Positions 34,759-43,039 are shown, numbered from the stretch's first letter. The stretch: 64,000 nt of DNA from Acidobacteria bacterium Ga0077534 (GCA_001464455.1 LNEI01000006.1:25242-89241); one strand, 5' to 3'. The notes: a model not told the origin generated them from the letters alone. Numbers and translations are program-made.

Positions 34759-35277
34759 TTAACTGCATGGGATGTCATCAGCCGGGGAAACTATCGGGAC
34801 AGCCATGGTAGTTTCCCCGTTTTCCGTTACGCGGGCCCTGTAGGAGGCGATCTGATAGATCGGATTCGGGATGTCGGTCCGGGTAACGACTCCGACACGT
34901 GCCCAATAAAATCCATCGCACTGATAGAACGAGACATTTGTCACTTCGCGTTTTTCCTTGGTGACGAAATGGTCGCGAAGGGCGAGTTCCGTTTCGGCGT
35001 TTACACGAATACTGTCGCCGATTCCCGGACGGTTCAAATACCATACGCCGGCGCCGATCACCGCCACCAATATAGCTACTCCGCCGAGTGCCGCCACGTA
35101 CTTTCTAGAGCTTCCCTTGGTCTCTTCAACGGTCTGAAAAAGACGGCTTTTTTCTACTTCGATAAGCTTGGGCCGCTCGGGCGAGGGCGTCTGCGGTTGT
35201 GGCGAAGGATCTTTAGCAGACCGAGCCTCTTCCGGTCTGGGAGAGTCATCACTGAGGAGTCCTTTTGCAAACTTCAT
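34759..35277 (-). CDS. Single-pass membrane protein of unknown function
   Basis: 172 residues: a Pro/Ser/Glu-rich cytoplasmic N-terminus (residues 1-60), one membrane helix (AALGGVAILVAVIGAGVWYL, about 62-82) and a ~90-residue outer domain with strands such as VSFYQCDGFYWARVGVV and a final Cys-Ser. No family recognised. The extracytoplasmic part could be a small beta domain. It converges on the Uma2-like gene with seven bases between their ends. Confidence 0.6.
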   Translation of the reverse strand: MKFAKGLLSDDSPRPEEARSAKDPSPQPQTPSPERPKLIEVEKSRLFQTVEETKGSSRKYVAALGGVAILVAVIGAGVWYLNRPGIGDSIRVNAETELALRDHFVTKEKREVTNVSFYQCDGFYWARVGVVTRTDIPNPIYQIASYRARVTENGETTMAVPIVSPADDIPCS

Positions 35278-35364
35278 TATAAAATGACGTATATCATCAA
35301 AATTAATCGTAGTGCAAGGCCGATTTGCTCCCGGAAGGCTGAGTAGAATGCGCCGTCAAAAGCA

Positions 35365-35395
35365 AAAGGCCTCGAAGCATAACCTCGAGGCCTTT
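35365..35395 (-). terminator. Terminator of the first RRM gene
   Basis: AAAGGCCTCGA and TCGAGGCCTTT (35365-35375 / 35385-35395) form an 11-bp stem with a nine-base loop, flanked by an A tract that reads as T on the minus strand, 25 bases after the RRM stop. Confidence 0.85.
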
Positions 35396-35419
35396 CAGAA
35401 TTCTCAGAATTCAAAGTGC

Positions 35420-35785
35420 TTACCAGCGATTGCCGCCGCCGTAGCCACCGCCACCGCCGCCGCTTCCGCCGCGTGATCCGCCACGACCGCCGCCGCCGCC
35501 GTAACCGCCACCACCACCGCCGCCTCTGCTGCCACCGCGGTCGCCCTGCGGTTTAGCTTCGTTGACTTTCAGTGCGCGTCCGTCGACTTCTTTGCCGTTG
35601 AGTTCGCTGATAGCAGCTTCGCCTTCTGCCTGTGAAGACATTTCGACGAAGCCAAAACCGCGTGAGCGGCCGGTTTCGCGATCTTCAATGATATTCGACG
35701 ACTCGACAGTGCCGACTGCGCCAAAAAGAGAGTTGAGGTCCTGGTTTGTCGTATTGAACGACAGATTTCCAACGTATAGTTTCAT
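35420..35785 (-). CDS. RRM-domain RNA-binding protein with Gly-rich tail
   Basis: 121 residues. Residues 1-80 are an RNA recognition motif with RNP2 (KLYVGNLSF) and RNP1 (RSRGFGFVEM); the remainder is a Gly/Arg/Tyr tail of RGG/YGG type. It resembles the cold-inducible RRM proteins of cyanobacteria and other bacteria that bind single-stranded RNA. A paralogue is at 40758. GGGAAAGG precedes the ATG. Upstream of the gene is a ~340-base noncoding stretch that may be a regulatory leader. Confidence 0.92.
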   Translation of the reverse strand: MKLYVGNLSFNTTNQDLNSLFGAVGTVESSNIIEDRETGRSRGFGFVEMSSQAEGEAAISELNGKEVDGRALKVNEAKPQGDRGGSRGGGGGGGYGGGGGRGGSRGGSGGGGGGYGGGNRW

Positions 35786-36128
35786 CTTGTTTTACCTTTC
35801 CCGTGTTAGGGATCTAACGAAGCGGCGATGACTCGGTGATCTTTTTGTGGTCAAAAAGGCCGATTCTCGGATACTCGCGATTGAGAGCTTGCTTCTACTT
35901 TTACTTAAATGGCCTGCTCTCAAACTTATCCAAAAACCGTTAAAGACGAAGCGCGAAGACTTGAAGTCAACGCGAGAGAAGGAATGACATAAGGAGATTG
36001 ACACGTAACGCGTGTAAAAACAAGCTTTAAATCGTGAAAGTTGCTCAATTTGCTTCGTTAACAGCATTTTAGTCAGGAATTATGTGCTACTATTCTCTGG
36101 AAAAATAATATATACGGGGAAGGTTGAG
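35786..36128. other. Noncoding region between divergent genes, likely leader and promoters
   Basis: No gene. On the minus strand it would form the leader of the RRM gene; a stem CTTTTTG-TGGT-CAAAAAG lies at about 35850-35867. ACACG and CGTGT (from about 36001) form another small inverted repeat beside TTGACA. GGGGAAGG before 36129 is the ribosome-binding site of the next gene. Confidence 0.4.
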
Positions 36129-37271
36129 ATGAAGACTCTGGTTATTGGGGTGTTTCTAGCATGTGCGGCGGGCGTTTACGCTCAGGCCGTTGGTGATGAG
36201 GTTCGCTATCAGTGCTTCTGCTTCGGCCAGGAATGGGTCAAGGCGACGGTCGAGCGAGTTGATGGAAACAACGTTCGTGTAAGATTTGGGAACATGGATA
36301 ATCAGGTCGTGACCCTGCCGAAGAACTCGCCGAAACTTCGACTGGGAAATGCGGGCAGAAATCCGCTCGAGAGCGTTCCGCCGGATAACCTTCAGAAAGC
36401 CTTCATGGATGAAGCTGCTCCTCGATTTTCATACGCGGTTTCCGCGTTTGCTCCCTACTATGATCCTCAATTCAATAACGCGGGCGGCGGAGTTCCTGAT
36501 TCGGACATCTGGAGAAGATCCGTTGGCGAACTTGCAGAGCTTGATTCTTTGTGCAAAACGCGATATCGCGGTATTACCGATTATCGTAGTCCCGGCTATA
36601 TTCGTGCAGGTTCAGTTGATTACCGCTTCGGCGTCTGGTGTGAGATCGCTTCGAATCGAGCTGAGATCGAGAAGAAGGCGCGCGTCGGCGTGGCAAAAAC
36701 GCTTGTAAACCTTGGCTATACGGACGAGAACCTCAGATTCGGATTTAATGAGCCAGACAACCCGGTACGATGGGAGACCCAGCAACTTATTTGGGACCGT
36801 GATAAATGGCGTACGGAAAAGATCGCATGGCTGCGGCCTAAGTTCGCGGCTTACAAGGTCGATGTCCCGTCCGATGCGACCGCCGCCGCGGAGGCGAAAG
36901 CGGACGAATTAAAGGAGATCGTTCTCCGCGATGCTCCCGGACGCTCGTACAAACAGCCGCCCTATCGCGATGCTTCGGTAGAGGCAGTGGTCAGGTCTGC
37001 GCTTGCAAAGGAATATCCCGGCGCACAAGTTCTGAAAATAGGTCTCGACTACCGAACGTGGGTTCAGAGAAAGAGCCTGGACTACGTCGCGAGCGATGAC
37101 CTGTTCCGGTATTATAAGGTCAGTTACAACTCCTACAAGCGCGGGACAGTTCTACTCAGAATTCCAAACCGTCCGCTTTGCCAGATGCAGGACTTCGTGG
37201 TCGGCCTAAGCGGTAGTAAAGTCGTGCCAGCCGGAGTCGGCGGCAGCGGCGTCTTTATGAAGTGCGAATAA
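36129..37271 (+). CDS. Exported protein of unknown function with an N-terminal SH3/Tudor-like segment
   Basis: 380 residues. ATG at 36129 follows GGGGAAGG and opens a signal peptide (TLVIGVFLACAAGVYAQ). The segment VGDEVRYQCFCFGQEWVKATVE with VDGNNVRVRFG looks like a small beta barrel of SH3/Tudor type. The rest is a polar region with aromatic-rich helices and a C-terminal domain ending in VGGSGVFMKCE. No catalytic motif recognised. It stands ten bases before the small channel gene and may be cotranscribed with it. Confidence 0.65.
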   Translation: MKTLVIGVFLACAAGVYAQAVGDEVRYQCFCFGQEWVKATVERVDGNNVRVRFGNMDNQVVTLPKNSPKLRLGNAGRNPLESVPPDNLQKAFMDEAAPRFSYAVSAFAPYYDPQFNNAGGGVPDSDIWRRSVGELAELDSLCKTRYRGITDYRSPGYIRAGSVDYRFGVWCEIASNRAEIEKKARVGVAKTLVNLGYTDENLRFGFNEPDNPVRWETQQLIWDRDKWRTEKIAWLRPKFAAYKVDVPSDATAAAEAKADELKEIVLRDAPGRSYKQPPYRDASVEAVVRSALAKEYPGAQVLKIGLDYRTWVQRKSLDYVASDDLFRYYKVSYNSYKRGTVLLRIPNRPLCQMQDFVVGLSGSKVVPAGVGGSGVFMKCE

Positions 37272-37280
37272 CAGCAAACT

Positions 37281-37682
37281 ATGAGCAAAGTTAGGCATTT
37301 TGTTACCAGATTGACGGATAGCTGGACCGAGATCCTCGGTTCGTACGTCCTTGTTATCGTCGCCTCTGCCACTCTTTATTCTTATCTCGAAGACAAGCCC
37401 GTTTTTGACTCGCTGTGGTGGGCATGCGTCACAGGGCTGACGATCGGCTACGGCGATATGTATCCGGTGACGGTCGGCGGCAAGATCGTAGCCCTCGTTT
37501 TGATGCACATCGTGCCGCTTCTTATTATTCCTCTGATCATCGCTCGAATTCTCGGCACCCTGATAGAGGATGCGAACCAATTCAGCCATGACGAGCAAGA
37601 GCAGATGAAAAACGATATTCGCGCGATAAAGACGGCAATGGGCCTCGACAAAGTCGAGGCCGCCTCAAAAGATGAAAGCTAG
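37281..37682 (+). CDS. Small two-helix potassium channel protein
   Basis: 133 residues. A first membrane helix (SYVLVIVASATLYSYL), a pore loop with the selectivity filter TIGYGD, a second helix (VALVLMHIVPLLIIPLII) and a polar cytoplasmic tail. This is the minimal ion-channel fold (PF07885) without a RCK domain. K+ selectivity follows from the filter. Regulation is unknown; the convergent exported gene ends within it by four bases. Confidence 0.88.
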   Translation: MSKVRHFVTRLTDSWTEILGSYVLVIVASATLYSYLEDKPVFDSLWWACVTGLTIGYGDMYPVTVGGKIVALVLMHIVPLLIIPLIIARILGTLIEDANQFSHDEQEQMKNDIRAIKTAMGLDKVEAASKDES

Positions 37683-38206
37683 TTATCGCTAACGAACTCA
37701 AAACTCTGAAGAGCTTCAATGATGAGCTTGTCCGACTCCGCAACTTTGGCAGAAGCGGCGCCGTGAAGAACGACGCTAAACTTGTCCCAGAGCAAGACGA
37801 TAAACATATTTTTGTCGCCATCGATCGTCAGGTTAAACACTTTGCCCCGATAATCTCCGATCTTAGCCGGGGCTTCGCCAAGTAGCTTTGCCCCTTCGGC
37901 ACCGGCCAACGTGCTTTTGTAACCGGCGAGAAACTCATCTATCTGAGCGGCGGTCCTGGCAGCGGCCACTTCACGGATCGTGACGGCGATCATGCCTTCC
38001 TTCACATCCCATTGGTAGCGGGTACCGCCGGGAACGTCTTCGATCTTTACCCATTTTTCGGGCAAAGATATCTCAAAACCATCGTCCTCCGATGCGAAGA
38101 CGTCCTTATCGGTCACGCCCCGAAGCGATTTGACCTGTGCTGAGGCCGCAACTGTGAAGAGCCCTAAACAAAGTAAGAGCGAAAAAAGAACTTTTAGGTT
38201 AGTCAT
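37679..38206 (-). CDS. Exported protein of unknown function
   Basis: 175 residues from the Met that opens a signal peptide (LKVLFSLLLCLGLFTVAASA). The mature part has the sequence DKDVFASEDDGFEISLPEKW, a pattern seen in PsbP/DUF1795-like lipocalin-type folds (an aromatic strand in a fat binding-like domain), then GYKSTLAGAEGAKLLGEAP and a C-terminal AESDKLIIEALQSFEF helix and strand. That domain assignment is tentative. It is single. Confidence 0.65.
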   Translation of the reverse strand: MTNLKVLFSLLLCLGLFTVAASAQVKSLRGVTDKDVFASEDDGFEISLPEKWVKIEDVPGGTRYQWDVKEGMIAVTIREVAAARTAAQIDEFLAGYKSTLAGAEGAKLLGEAPAKIGDYRGKVFNLTIDGDKNMFIVLLWDKFSVVLHGAASAKVAESDKLIIEALQSFEFVSDN

Positions 38207-38368
38207 AGGTAGTTTAGTTTTGGGGACGGTGCCCACTGCTTGATTTCTAAAAGGCATTCTCGGTAAACAAATGCGGAAAGTAAAGCCCTAGACTGTCCGA
38301 AATGTAAATAACTTGATAAATTTCTGAATTTGAATAAATGCGTTATTATTTAGGTTCAAGGAGTTTAC

Positions 38369-38767
38369 ATGAGAAAAGTATTTTTGTTCGTTTTTTTGGC
38401 CCTTATCGCGGGAGCTATCGCATCCGTTGAAGCCTCGGCTCAGGCTAAAACTGTTGCCGGCGAATGGGACGGGGCGTTTGAGACTCCCGGCGGAGCACGG
38501 CCATTTAAGCTCGTTCTCAAGGTTGACGGTGAAAAGCTGTCCGGCGTAGCGAAGCGTTCGAGCGGTGATTCAGCTATCACTGGCACCATAAAGGGGAAGG
38601 ACATCGTATTTAGCTACACGATCAGCTACAACGGTAACGATCTGACAATGAGCTTTACCGGAAAATTCGACGGCGATGCGATGACCGGAACGGTTTCGTT
38701 CGGCGGCAACGCGGAAGAGTCATGGAGTGCTAAACGGGCTCCCGCAGAAAAGCCGAAAGGTAAGTAA
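38369..38767 (+). CDS. Exported small beta-domain protein
   Basis: 132 residues. AAGGAG lies seven bases before the ATG and a signal peptide (VFLFVFLALIAGAIASVEAS) follows. The mature part, GEWDGAFETPGGARPFKLVL to GTVSFGGNAEESWSA, is all-beta with repeated SGxxKxxxG-type turns, resembling a half lipocalin. The same arrangement ends the amidohydrolase-like protein at 27929 (ITGTMVSQLG... GTVDSPQG). The family is common in Acidobacteria and of unknown role. Confidence 0.75.
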   Translation: MRKVFLFVFLALIAGAIASVEASAQAKTVAGEWDGAFETPGGARPFKLVLKVDGEKLSGVAKRSSGDSAITGTIKGKDIVFSYTISYNGNDLTMSFTGKFDGDAMTGTVSFGGNAEESWSAKRAPAEKPKGK

Positions 38768-38844
38768 CTTGACCGCGTCTTTTTCTGACCGCGGCGAATA
38801 CGCCATTCATTTTTACTAAGCATAAAGACCAGGAGTAAACAAAC

Positions 38845-39732
38845 ATGCAGCGCAGAACCGCAGACGAATATCCGCAGGAATTACTTGACCTTTTTCATGA
38901 GTGGCAGCACGGCGATCTCGACAGGCGATCGTTTATGAGCAGCATCGCGAAATTCGCGGTTGGCGGCCTGACCGTGGCTGCGATCTTTGATAGCCTCACG
39001 CCAAATTACGCTTGGGCGCAGACGATCAAACCAGACGACAAAGACATCAAGGTCGGTTATGAGACCGTTCAGTCGCCCAATGGAAATGGCACGATCAAGG
39101 GTTATTTCGCGGTTCCTGCGAAGGGCAAAAAATTCCCAACGGTTCTTGTCATCCACGAAAACCGAGGACTGAATCCGTACATCGAGGATGTTGCCCGCCG
39201 GTTCGCCAAGGTGGGGATGATGGCCTTCGCCCCGGATGGCCTGACGTCGGTCGGCGGATACCCGGGCGATGAGCAAAAAGCAGCTGCGGCATTCCGAACT
39301 GTTGACGGCAAGAAAATGACCGAAGATTTTGTCGCCGCTTCGATGTGGCTCAAAAAGCATAAGGATGGCAACGGTAAACTCGGTGCTGTCGGCTTCTGTT
39401 TTGGTGGCGGCATGGTCAATCAACTCGCCGTTTTGCTCGGTAAAGATCTCAATGCCGGTGTTGCATTCTATGGCCGTCAAGCCGGTATCGCTGACGTGCC
39501 GAAGATCCACGCCCCGCTTATGTTTCAGTACGCCGGCGTCGATCAGCGAATAAACGAAGGGATCGCCCCCTACGAAGCTGCTTTGAAGGAAAATAAGAAG
39601 ACGTTTGAGTCGTTCATGTACGACGGCAAGCAGCACGGTTTCCACAATGACACCACCCCTCGCTATGATGCCGAAGCGGCAAAGCTTGCGTGGGAAAGGA
39701 CTCTCGGATTCTTTAAGAAGCACTTGAAATGA
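38845..39732 (+). CDS. Dienelactone hydrolase family protein with a Tat signal
   Basis: 295 residues. The N-terminus has DRRSFMSSIAKFAVGG, a twin-arginine signal with the hydrophobic stretch to residue ~55. The alpha/beta-hydrolase part has VIHENRGLNPYIEDVARR, the nucleophile Cys in GFCFGGG, an Asp in YAGVDQRIN and the His in KQHGFHND, i.e. the Cys-Asp-His triad of dienelactone hydrolases. Exported substrates of this kind are not known precisely. AGGAG precedes the ATG. Confidence 0.9.
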   Translation: MQRRTADEYPQELLDLFHEWQHGDLDRRSFMSSIAKFAVGGLTVAAIFDSLTPNYAWAQTIKPDDKDIKVGYETVQSPNGNGTIKGYFAVPAKGKKFPTVLVIHENRGLNPYIEDVARRFAKVGMMAFAPDGLTSVGGYPGDEQKAAAAFRTVDGKKMTEDFVAASMWLKKHKDGNGKLGAVGFCFGGGMVNQLAVLLGKDLNAGVAFYGRQAGIADVPKIHAPLMFQYAGVDQRINEGIAPYEAALKENKKTFESFMYDGKQHGFHNDTTPRYDAEAAKLAWERTLGFFKKHLK

Positions 39733-39760
39733 TCTCTGCCTGACGTCGTTCGGAGGTAAA

Positions 39761-40195
39761 ATGGATATGAAGTTCGGACTTTGTACCGCTATTCTTGTAC
39801 TCGCGGCGTCCTCGTTTGCGGCCGGACAATATAAGAAGGGAAGTCTCGAGGATAAGTTGATCCAGCTCGACAAAGCCTGGACTTTCGCCGAGCTCAAGGG
39901 CGACAAAAAGGCTGCGGCCGCGATGGTCGCGGACGATTATGTCGGTACGACACTTCGCGGCGAGATCGAAAATAAGGCTCAATACCTTGCCCAGCTTGCT
40001 CCGAATGCCGACATGGTCAAGGCGGACGATTACAAGGTGAGGATCTTTGGCAACATGGCCATAATGACCCACCGTGCGACAGTCGAGGGGGTTCGCAACA
40101 TCCAGTTTCGGAGCACTCACGTATGGATGAAACGCGGGGGCAAGTGGCTGATCGTTGCCCACCACGGCGGGCAGATATTGCCGCCGCTCGAATGA
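39761..40195 (+). CDS. Exported nuclear-transport-factor-2-like protein (DUF4440 type)
   Basis: 144 residues. A signal peptide (LCTAILVLAASSFAAG) precedes one NTF2-like domain: LIQLDKAWTFAELKGDKKAA, MVADDYVGTTLRGEI, and the C-terminal strands RVTHVWMKRGGKWLIVAHH-like region. Such domains bind small ligands or act as SnoaL-like enzymes, but no catalytic residues stand out. It follows the dienelactone hydrolase by 28 bases and is probably cotranscribed. Confidence 0.85.
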   Translation: MDMKFGLCTAILVLAASSFAAGQYKKGSLEDKLIQLDKAWTFAELKGDKKAAAAMVADDYVGTTLRGEIENKAQYLAQLAPNADMVKADDYKVRIFGNMAIMTHRATVEGVRNIQFRSTHVWMKRGGKWLIVAHHGGQILPPLE

Positions 40196-40233
40196 CATTG
40201 TCACTACGCTGACAATCTGATATTTTTCTAAAT

Positions 40234-40428
40234 ATGAGCACTTCAACCGGAACGGCAAAAACCGCAGGCCTCGTCGGAGCACTGCTTTGTGCGGCTGGCG
40301 TTATCGTCTTTTTCTTCGGTCTATTTATCGGTCCTAAATCCGGCGTCCTTATCGGATCCGCCCTGATGGCGGCTTCGCTCGTTGGCTTTTTTATCGAAGA
40401 GCAGGGAAGACGAAAGAGCCGGTCGTGA
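40234..40428 (+). CDS. Small two-helix membrane protein
   Basis: 64 residues with two hydrophobic helices (AGLVGALLCAAGVIVFFFG and VLIGSALMAASLVGFF) and a basic tail (EEQGRRKSRS). Family unknown. Translation start ATG at 40234. Confidence 0.6.
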   Translation: MSTSTGTAKTAGLVGALLCAAGVIVFFFGLFIGPKSGVLIGSALMAASLVGFFIEEQGRRKSRS

Positions 40429-40460
40429 ATCGGGCATCTCTTTCTGCTTATCTCTGATGC

Positions 40461-40498
40461 GGCTGGGCTGTTTAGCCGAAGCCCTAGCGCCCTTTTTT
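40461..40498 (+). terminator. Possible terminator after the small membrane protein
   Basis: GGGCT (40465-40469) and AGCCC (40480-40484) form a short stem, followed within ten bases by TTTTTT (40493-40498). Confidence 0.4.
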
Positions 40499-40757
40499 GC
40501 ACATCGTGACATTCGGTTTGCAACTATGGCGGAAAAGGTGCATCTTATAAGTGTAGTCCTTCTCTTGTGCCGATAGCGGCGCGCTCGTCAAAGACGGTTT
40601 AACGGATAGATAAAGAGCGGGTTTTTTTATAACTGAAGTCGCTCTTGTTTTATTGAGCATCCGAAACCGACCCTTCGTCGCACACCGTTTTTCTACGAAG
40701 CCCTTCGATTCGACACTTCTCAGACATGTCCCCATAGGGACAAGGTATATATTTTTA
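40499..40757 (+). other. Noncoding leader of the second RRM gene
   Basis: No gene is supported here. Long leaders are usual for cold-inducible RRM genes, but no known motif was recognised. Confidence 0.35.
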
Positions 40758-41051
40758 ATGTCAACGAAACTTTACGTAGGAAATCTCTCATTTAACACTT
40801 CACAGCAGGATCTCGAAAGCATGTTCGGCGAATCAGGCACTGTCCAGTCGACCAACATCATCGAAGACCGCGAAACCGGCCGCTCACGCGGATTTGCATT
40901 CGTCGAAATGTCGAGTGCATCGGAAGCTCAGGCAGCGATCTCAGCCCTTGACGGCAAAGAGATCGACGGACGCAATCTCAAAGTCAACGAAGCCAAACCT
41001 CGCGAAGATCGCGGCGGCAGCGGCGGCGGTGGCGGACGAGGGCGTTATTAA
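40758..41051 (+). CDS. RRM-domain RNA-binding protein, second copy
   Basis: 97 residues: an RRM nearly identical in plan to the gene at 35420 ([29 protein letters not shown]) with a shorter Gly/Arg tail. I chose the ATG at 40758 because it aligns with the start of the paralogue; upstream in-frame codons are not homologous. It lies before infA, so it may act with translation. RRM proteins of this size bind RNA and help during cold or stationary growth. Confidence 0.92.
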   Translation: MSTKLYVGNLSFNTSQQDLESMFGESGTVQSTNIIEDRETGRSRGFAFVEMSSASEAQAAISALDGKEIDGRNLKVNEAKPREDRGGSGGGGGRGRY

Positions 41052-41077
41052 TTTACGATCGCTAGAAAAAGCGTTCG

Positions 41078-41112
41078 CGTTGCCTCCGGTTATTTTTTAA
41101 CCGGAGGCAACG
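41078..41112. terminator. 15-bp hairpin between the RRM gene and infA
   Basis: CGTTGCCTCCGGTTA (41078-41092) is the exact reverse complement of 41098-41112, with a TTTTT loop. There is no T tract after the right arm, so it may be a terminator with weak tail or a site in the RNA for a binding protein such as the neighbouring RRM protein. Confidence 0.6.
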
Positions 41113-41153
41113 GTACGTTATCTGGCGAAGATCTAACAAGGAAAACTTGCTCT

Positions 41154-41372
41154 ATGAAAGAAGAATTGATCGAAATGGCCGGTACGGTCGTAGATAAACA
41201 GCCAAACGCCTTTTTCAAGGTCCAGATCGCCGACACTGACCACATGGTCCTCGCGACCATCTCGGGTAGAATGCGTCGCAACCGCATCCGCATCCTGATG
41301 GGTGACCGCGTCGACATCGAACTCTCGCCTTACGACCTGACCAAAGGCCGCATCACCTATCGTCACAAATAG
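41154..41372 (+). CDS. infA: Translation initiation factor IF-1
   Basis: 72 residues, the standard size. The S1-like OB fold is clear: [20 protein letters not shown], then [19 protein letters not shown] and [22 protein letters not shown]-1 binds the ribosomal A site at initiation. AAGGA precedes the start. It is not next to ribosomal protein genes here, unlike the S13 operon arrangement of many bacteria. Confidence 0.97.
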   Translation: MKEELIEMAGTVVDKQPNAFFKVQIADTDHMVLATISGRMRRNRIRILMGDRVDIELSPYDLTKGRITYRHK

Positions 41373-41437
41373 GCCGAAAGACCCGCAACCCCTCCACCAG
41401 ATCATCCGGATCTGCGGTGTTTGAACCGTGGATCGAC
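41373..41437 (+). other. infA 3' spacer
   Basis: No gene; this leads directly into the paired hairpin units. Confidence 0.3.
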
Positions 41438-41670
41438 CGTCTCACTTCACTGCTGAAAGTGAGACGGCTTAACTGTTGTATTCATAACAGTTTACCGCCA
41501 AAAATCGTCTCACTTGCGAAATAACAAAATGCCGTCTCATCCTGAGATCGGTTGACAACATCGTTCCACTTCCTTGCTGAAAGTGGAACGGCTAAATGTT
41601 GCCACGACAAGAAGTTACGGCGGAAAATCGTTCCACTTGCGATCGATCAGCCCTCCTCGTTCCACCCGAA
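41438..41670. repeat. Two tandem ~124-bp units with covarying hairpins
   Basis: Unit 1: CGTCTCACTT (41438-41447), a nine-base loop, AAGTGAGACG (41457-41466), then further arm copies at 41506-41519 and 41532-41545. Unit 2: CGTTCCACTT (41562-41571), a nine-base loop, AAGTGGAACG (41581-41590), then copies at 41629-41642 and 41658-41670. The CT-to-TC change is carried consistently through all four sites. Other shared words are GCTGA before the right arm, GGCT after it and AAAATCG before the third arm. A second small hairpin lies in each unit (41471-41492 and about 41597-41610), with different sequence. No gene is here. Confidence 0.85.
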
Positions 41671-41810
41671 CTAAAATTTAAGCGTCCCAAGCCAGGTGCT
41701 GCCCTCAAAACGCCTCGATCTTCAAAGAACACGTCACACACTCGGCATTCTGCTGATATGCGACAATGTTGTAAGGATGGCACAAAATCTAAGGAAAGTC
41801 AAGCCCGCAT

Positions 41811-41925
41811 GCAGAAGCCCGCACGAAGTAAGGGCTCCGTTGCGTTTTACGCACGCCAAAAAAGTAAGGGCTCCGTGGCACTCTACGCACGTGAAAAAAT
41901 TAGTGGCTCCGTTACGTCAAAAGAC
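41811..41925. repeat. Single arm of family A followed by decayed tandem units
   Basis: 41811-41837 is one perfect family A arm (GCAGAAGCCCGCACGAAG, then TAAGGGCTC). It is followed by two more diverged units of about 40 bases that begin AAGTAAGGGCTCCG / AATTAGTGGCTCCG and contain TACGCACG-type words. The rest of 41671-42068 shows nothing else that I can call. Confidence 0.7.
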
Positions 41926-42068
41926 GCGAGATGGTCCCCGACCTGCGATGCGAAAGGCTTTTCGCTTATGTTCGCTGCAATACATTTCTACCGCGTGTAA
42001 TGGGTAAGAATAGAGTTGGGCAGTTCTCTCCGTTGTGCCCTTTTTATAAAGAAAAACTGGGGGAATAT

Positions 42069-42470
42069 ATGAAAAAGTTAATTTCGACATTTCTGATCGC
42101 GAGTGCCTTTGTGCTGAGTTCGGTAGTGCCGGCTTCGGCATCTACGGTTTCAGAAGAGACCTGGGACGCGGGCTTTGAGGAGTTTTACGATAGCGAAGGC
42201 TATTTCGAACTCGTCGAGCCGGCCGCCGCGTCTGCGGTCATCGCTCCGTGCCGCCGAGGGACGATCCGGGTTAGAAGCCGTATGAGCACCAAGAAAAAGC
42301 TGCTCCATTCGGCAGTCGCAGGCGGCATCGGTGCTGCTATCGGAGCCGGGGTCGGCGGCAAACGCGGTGCAGCGATCGGCGTGGGCTCGGGTGCCGGCGG
42401 CTATCTGCTTTATCGTTATGTGAAAGACCGAAAAGGCCGCTGCGTCCGCCGCTACGTAGGTAGAGGATAA
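42069..42470 (+). CDS. Exported glycine-zipper protein
   Basis: 133 residues. GGGGGAA lies eight bases before the ATG at 42069, and the N-terminus is a signal peptide (KKLISTFLIASAFVLSSVVPASA). An acidic segment leads to a Gly-zipper membrane or oligomerisation motif (AGGIGAAIGAGVGGKRGAA, IGVGSGAGGYLLY) and a basic tail (KDRKGRCVRRYVGRG). Glycine-zipper proteins of this type sit in the outer membrane or periplasm and are of general stress type. Function not proven. Confidence 0.8.
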   Translation: MKKLISTFLIASAFVLSSVVPASASTVSEETWDAGFEEFYDSEGYFELVEPAAASAVIAPCRRGTIRVRSRMSTKKKLLHSAVAGGIGAAIGAGVGGKRGAAIGVGSGAGGYLLYRYVKDRKGRCVRRYVGRG

Positions 42471-42486
42471 CAGACGAGCAAGACGC

Positions 42487-42521
42487 ACAAAGGCCTCGCC
42501 AACTCCCGGCGAGGCCTTTGT
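42487..42521 (+). terminator. Terminator of the glycine-zipper gene
   Basis: ACAAAGGCCTCGCC (42487-42500) pairs with GGCGAGGCCTTTGT (42508-42521), a 14-bp stem with a seven-base loop, starting 16 bases after the stop codon. Confidence 0.9.
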
Positions 42522-42624
42522 TTATCCCAGCTTTGTATTCTAACTATTTCGGCATCGGATTGAATGTCACCCCTCTGATGAGCATGGTCTGGGTGATAGT
42601 ACTTAAGCCGCGGGATTGCCAGAC

Positions 42625-43034
42625 CGCGTAGCTGTCATGTGAATGTAGCCGTGGGTGAGAACCCGTGTCAGAACCGGAAGCGATAGCGACCGGGTTCCGT
42701 TGTCGCGTCAGCGACAATTGAAAAACGCGCCGCGCCGTTCAATCGTCGCTACGCGACGCGGATGTTTTTCCCGACCTACCGTGGGTTGTCACCCACGGCT
42801 ACAGTCAGCCGTCGCTCTGCGACGAAGAAGGCGGGCCAGAAGAATGGAACCGCGAAAAGGCACGAAAAAGCACGAAACAAGATCAGATCCGTCCGTTTTG
42901 TTTGGTGTATTCTCGTGTTATTTAGTGGTTACTCTCCCCAGCCCGAGGCCGAAGTCATCCCGATCCCCGGCGAGCCCGCGAGCAGAGCCATGATCGATAC
43001 TCCCGGCCGTTACTGGTGCTGCGGCAGCGATGCC
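42625..43034. repeat. Long repeat block, copy 1
   Basis: About 400 bases, similar in order and sequence to 43539-43940. It contains hairpins TGTCGC-GTCA-GCGACA, CGTCGC-TAC-GCGACG and CCGTGGGT-TGTC-ACCCACGG, then AAAGCACGAAACAAG...TTCGTGTTATTTAGTGG-type words, then a gene-like end (GEPASRAMIDTPG). Between 42522 and 42624 nothing else is seen. Confidence 0.75.
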
Positions 43035-43039
43035 CAAGA

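Noticed and set aside
35792..36067. 91-codon minus-strand frame upstream of the RRM gene
   Set aside because: Composition is Ser/Arg/Phe-rich without hydrophobic or domain pattern; it lies in the expected leader and promoter region.
41596..42000. Frame encoding QKPARSKGSVAFYARQKSKG-type repeats
   Set aside because: The peptide repeats come from tandem palindromic DNA of family A; there is no ribosome-binding site and the frame runs through the covarying units.
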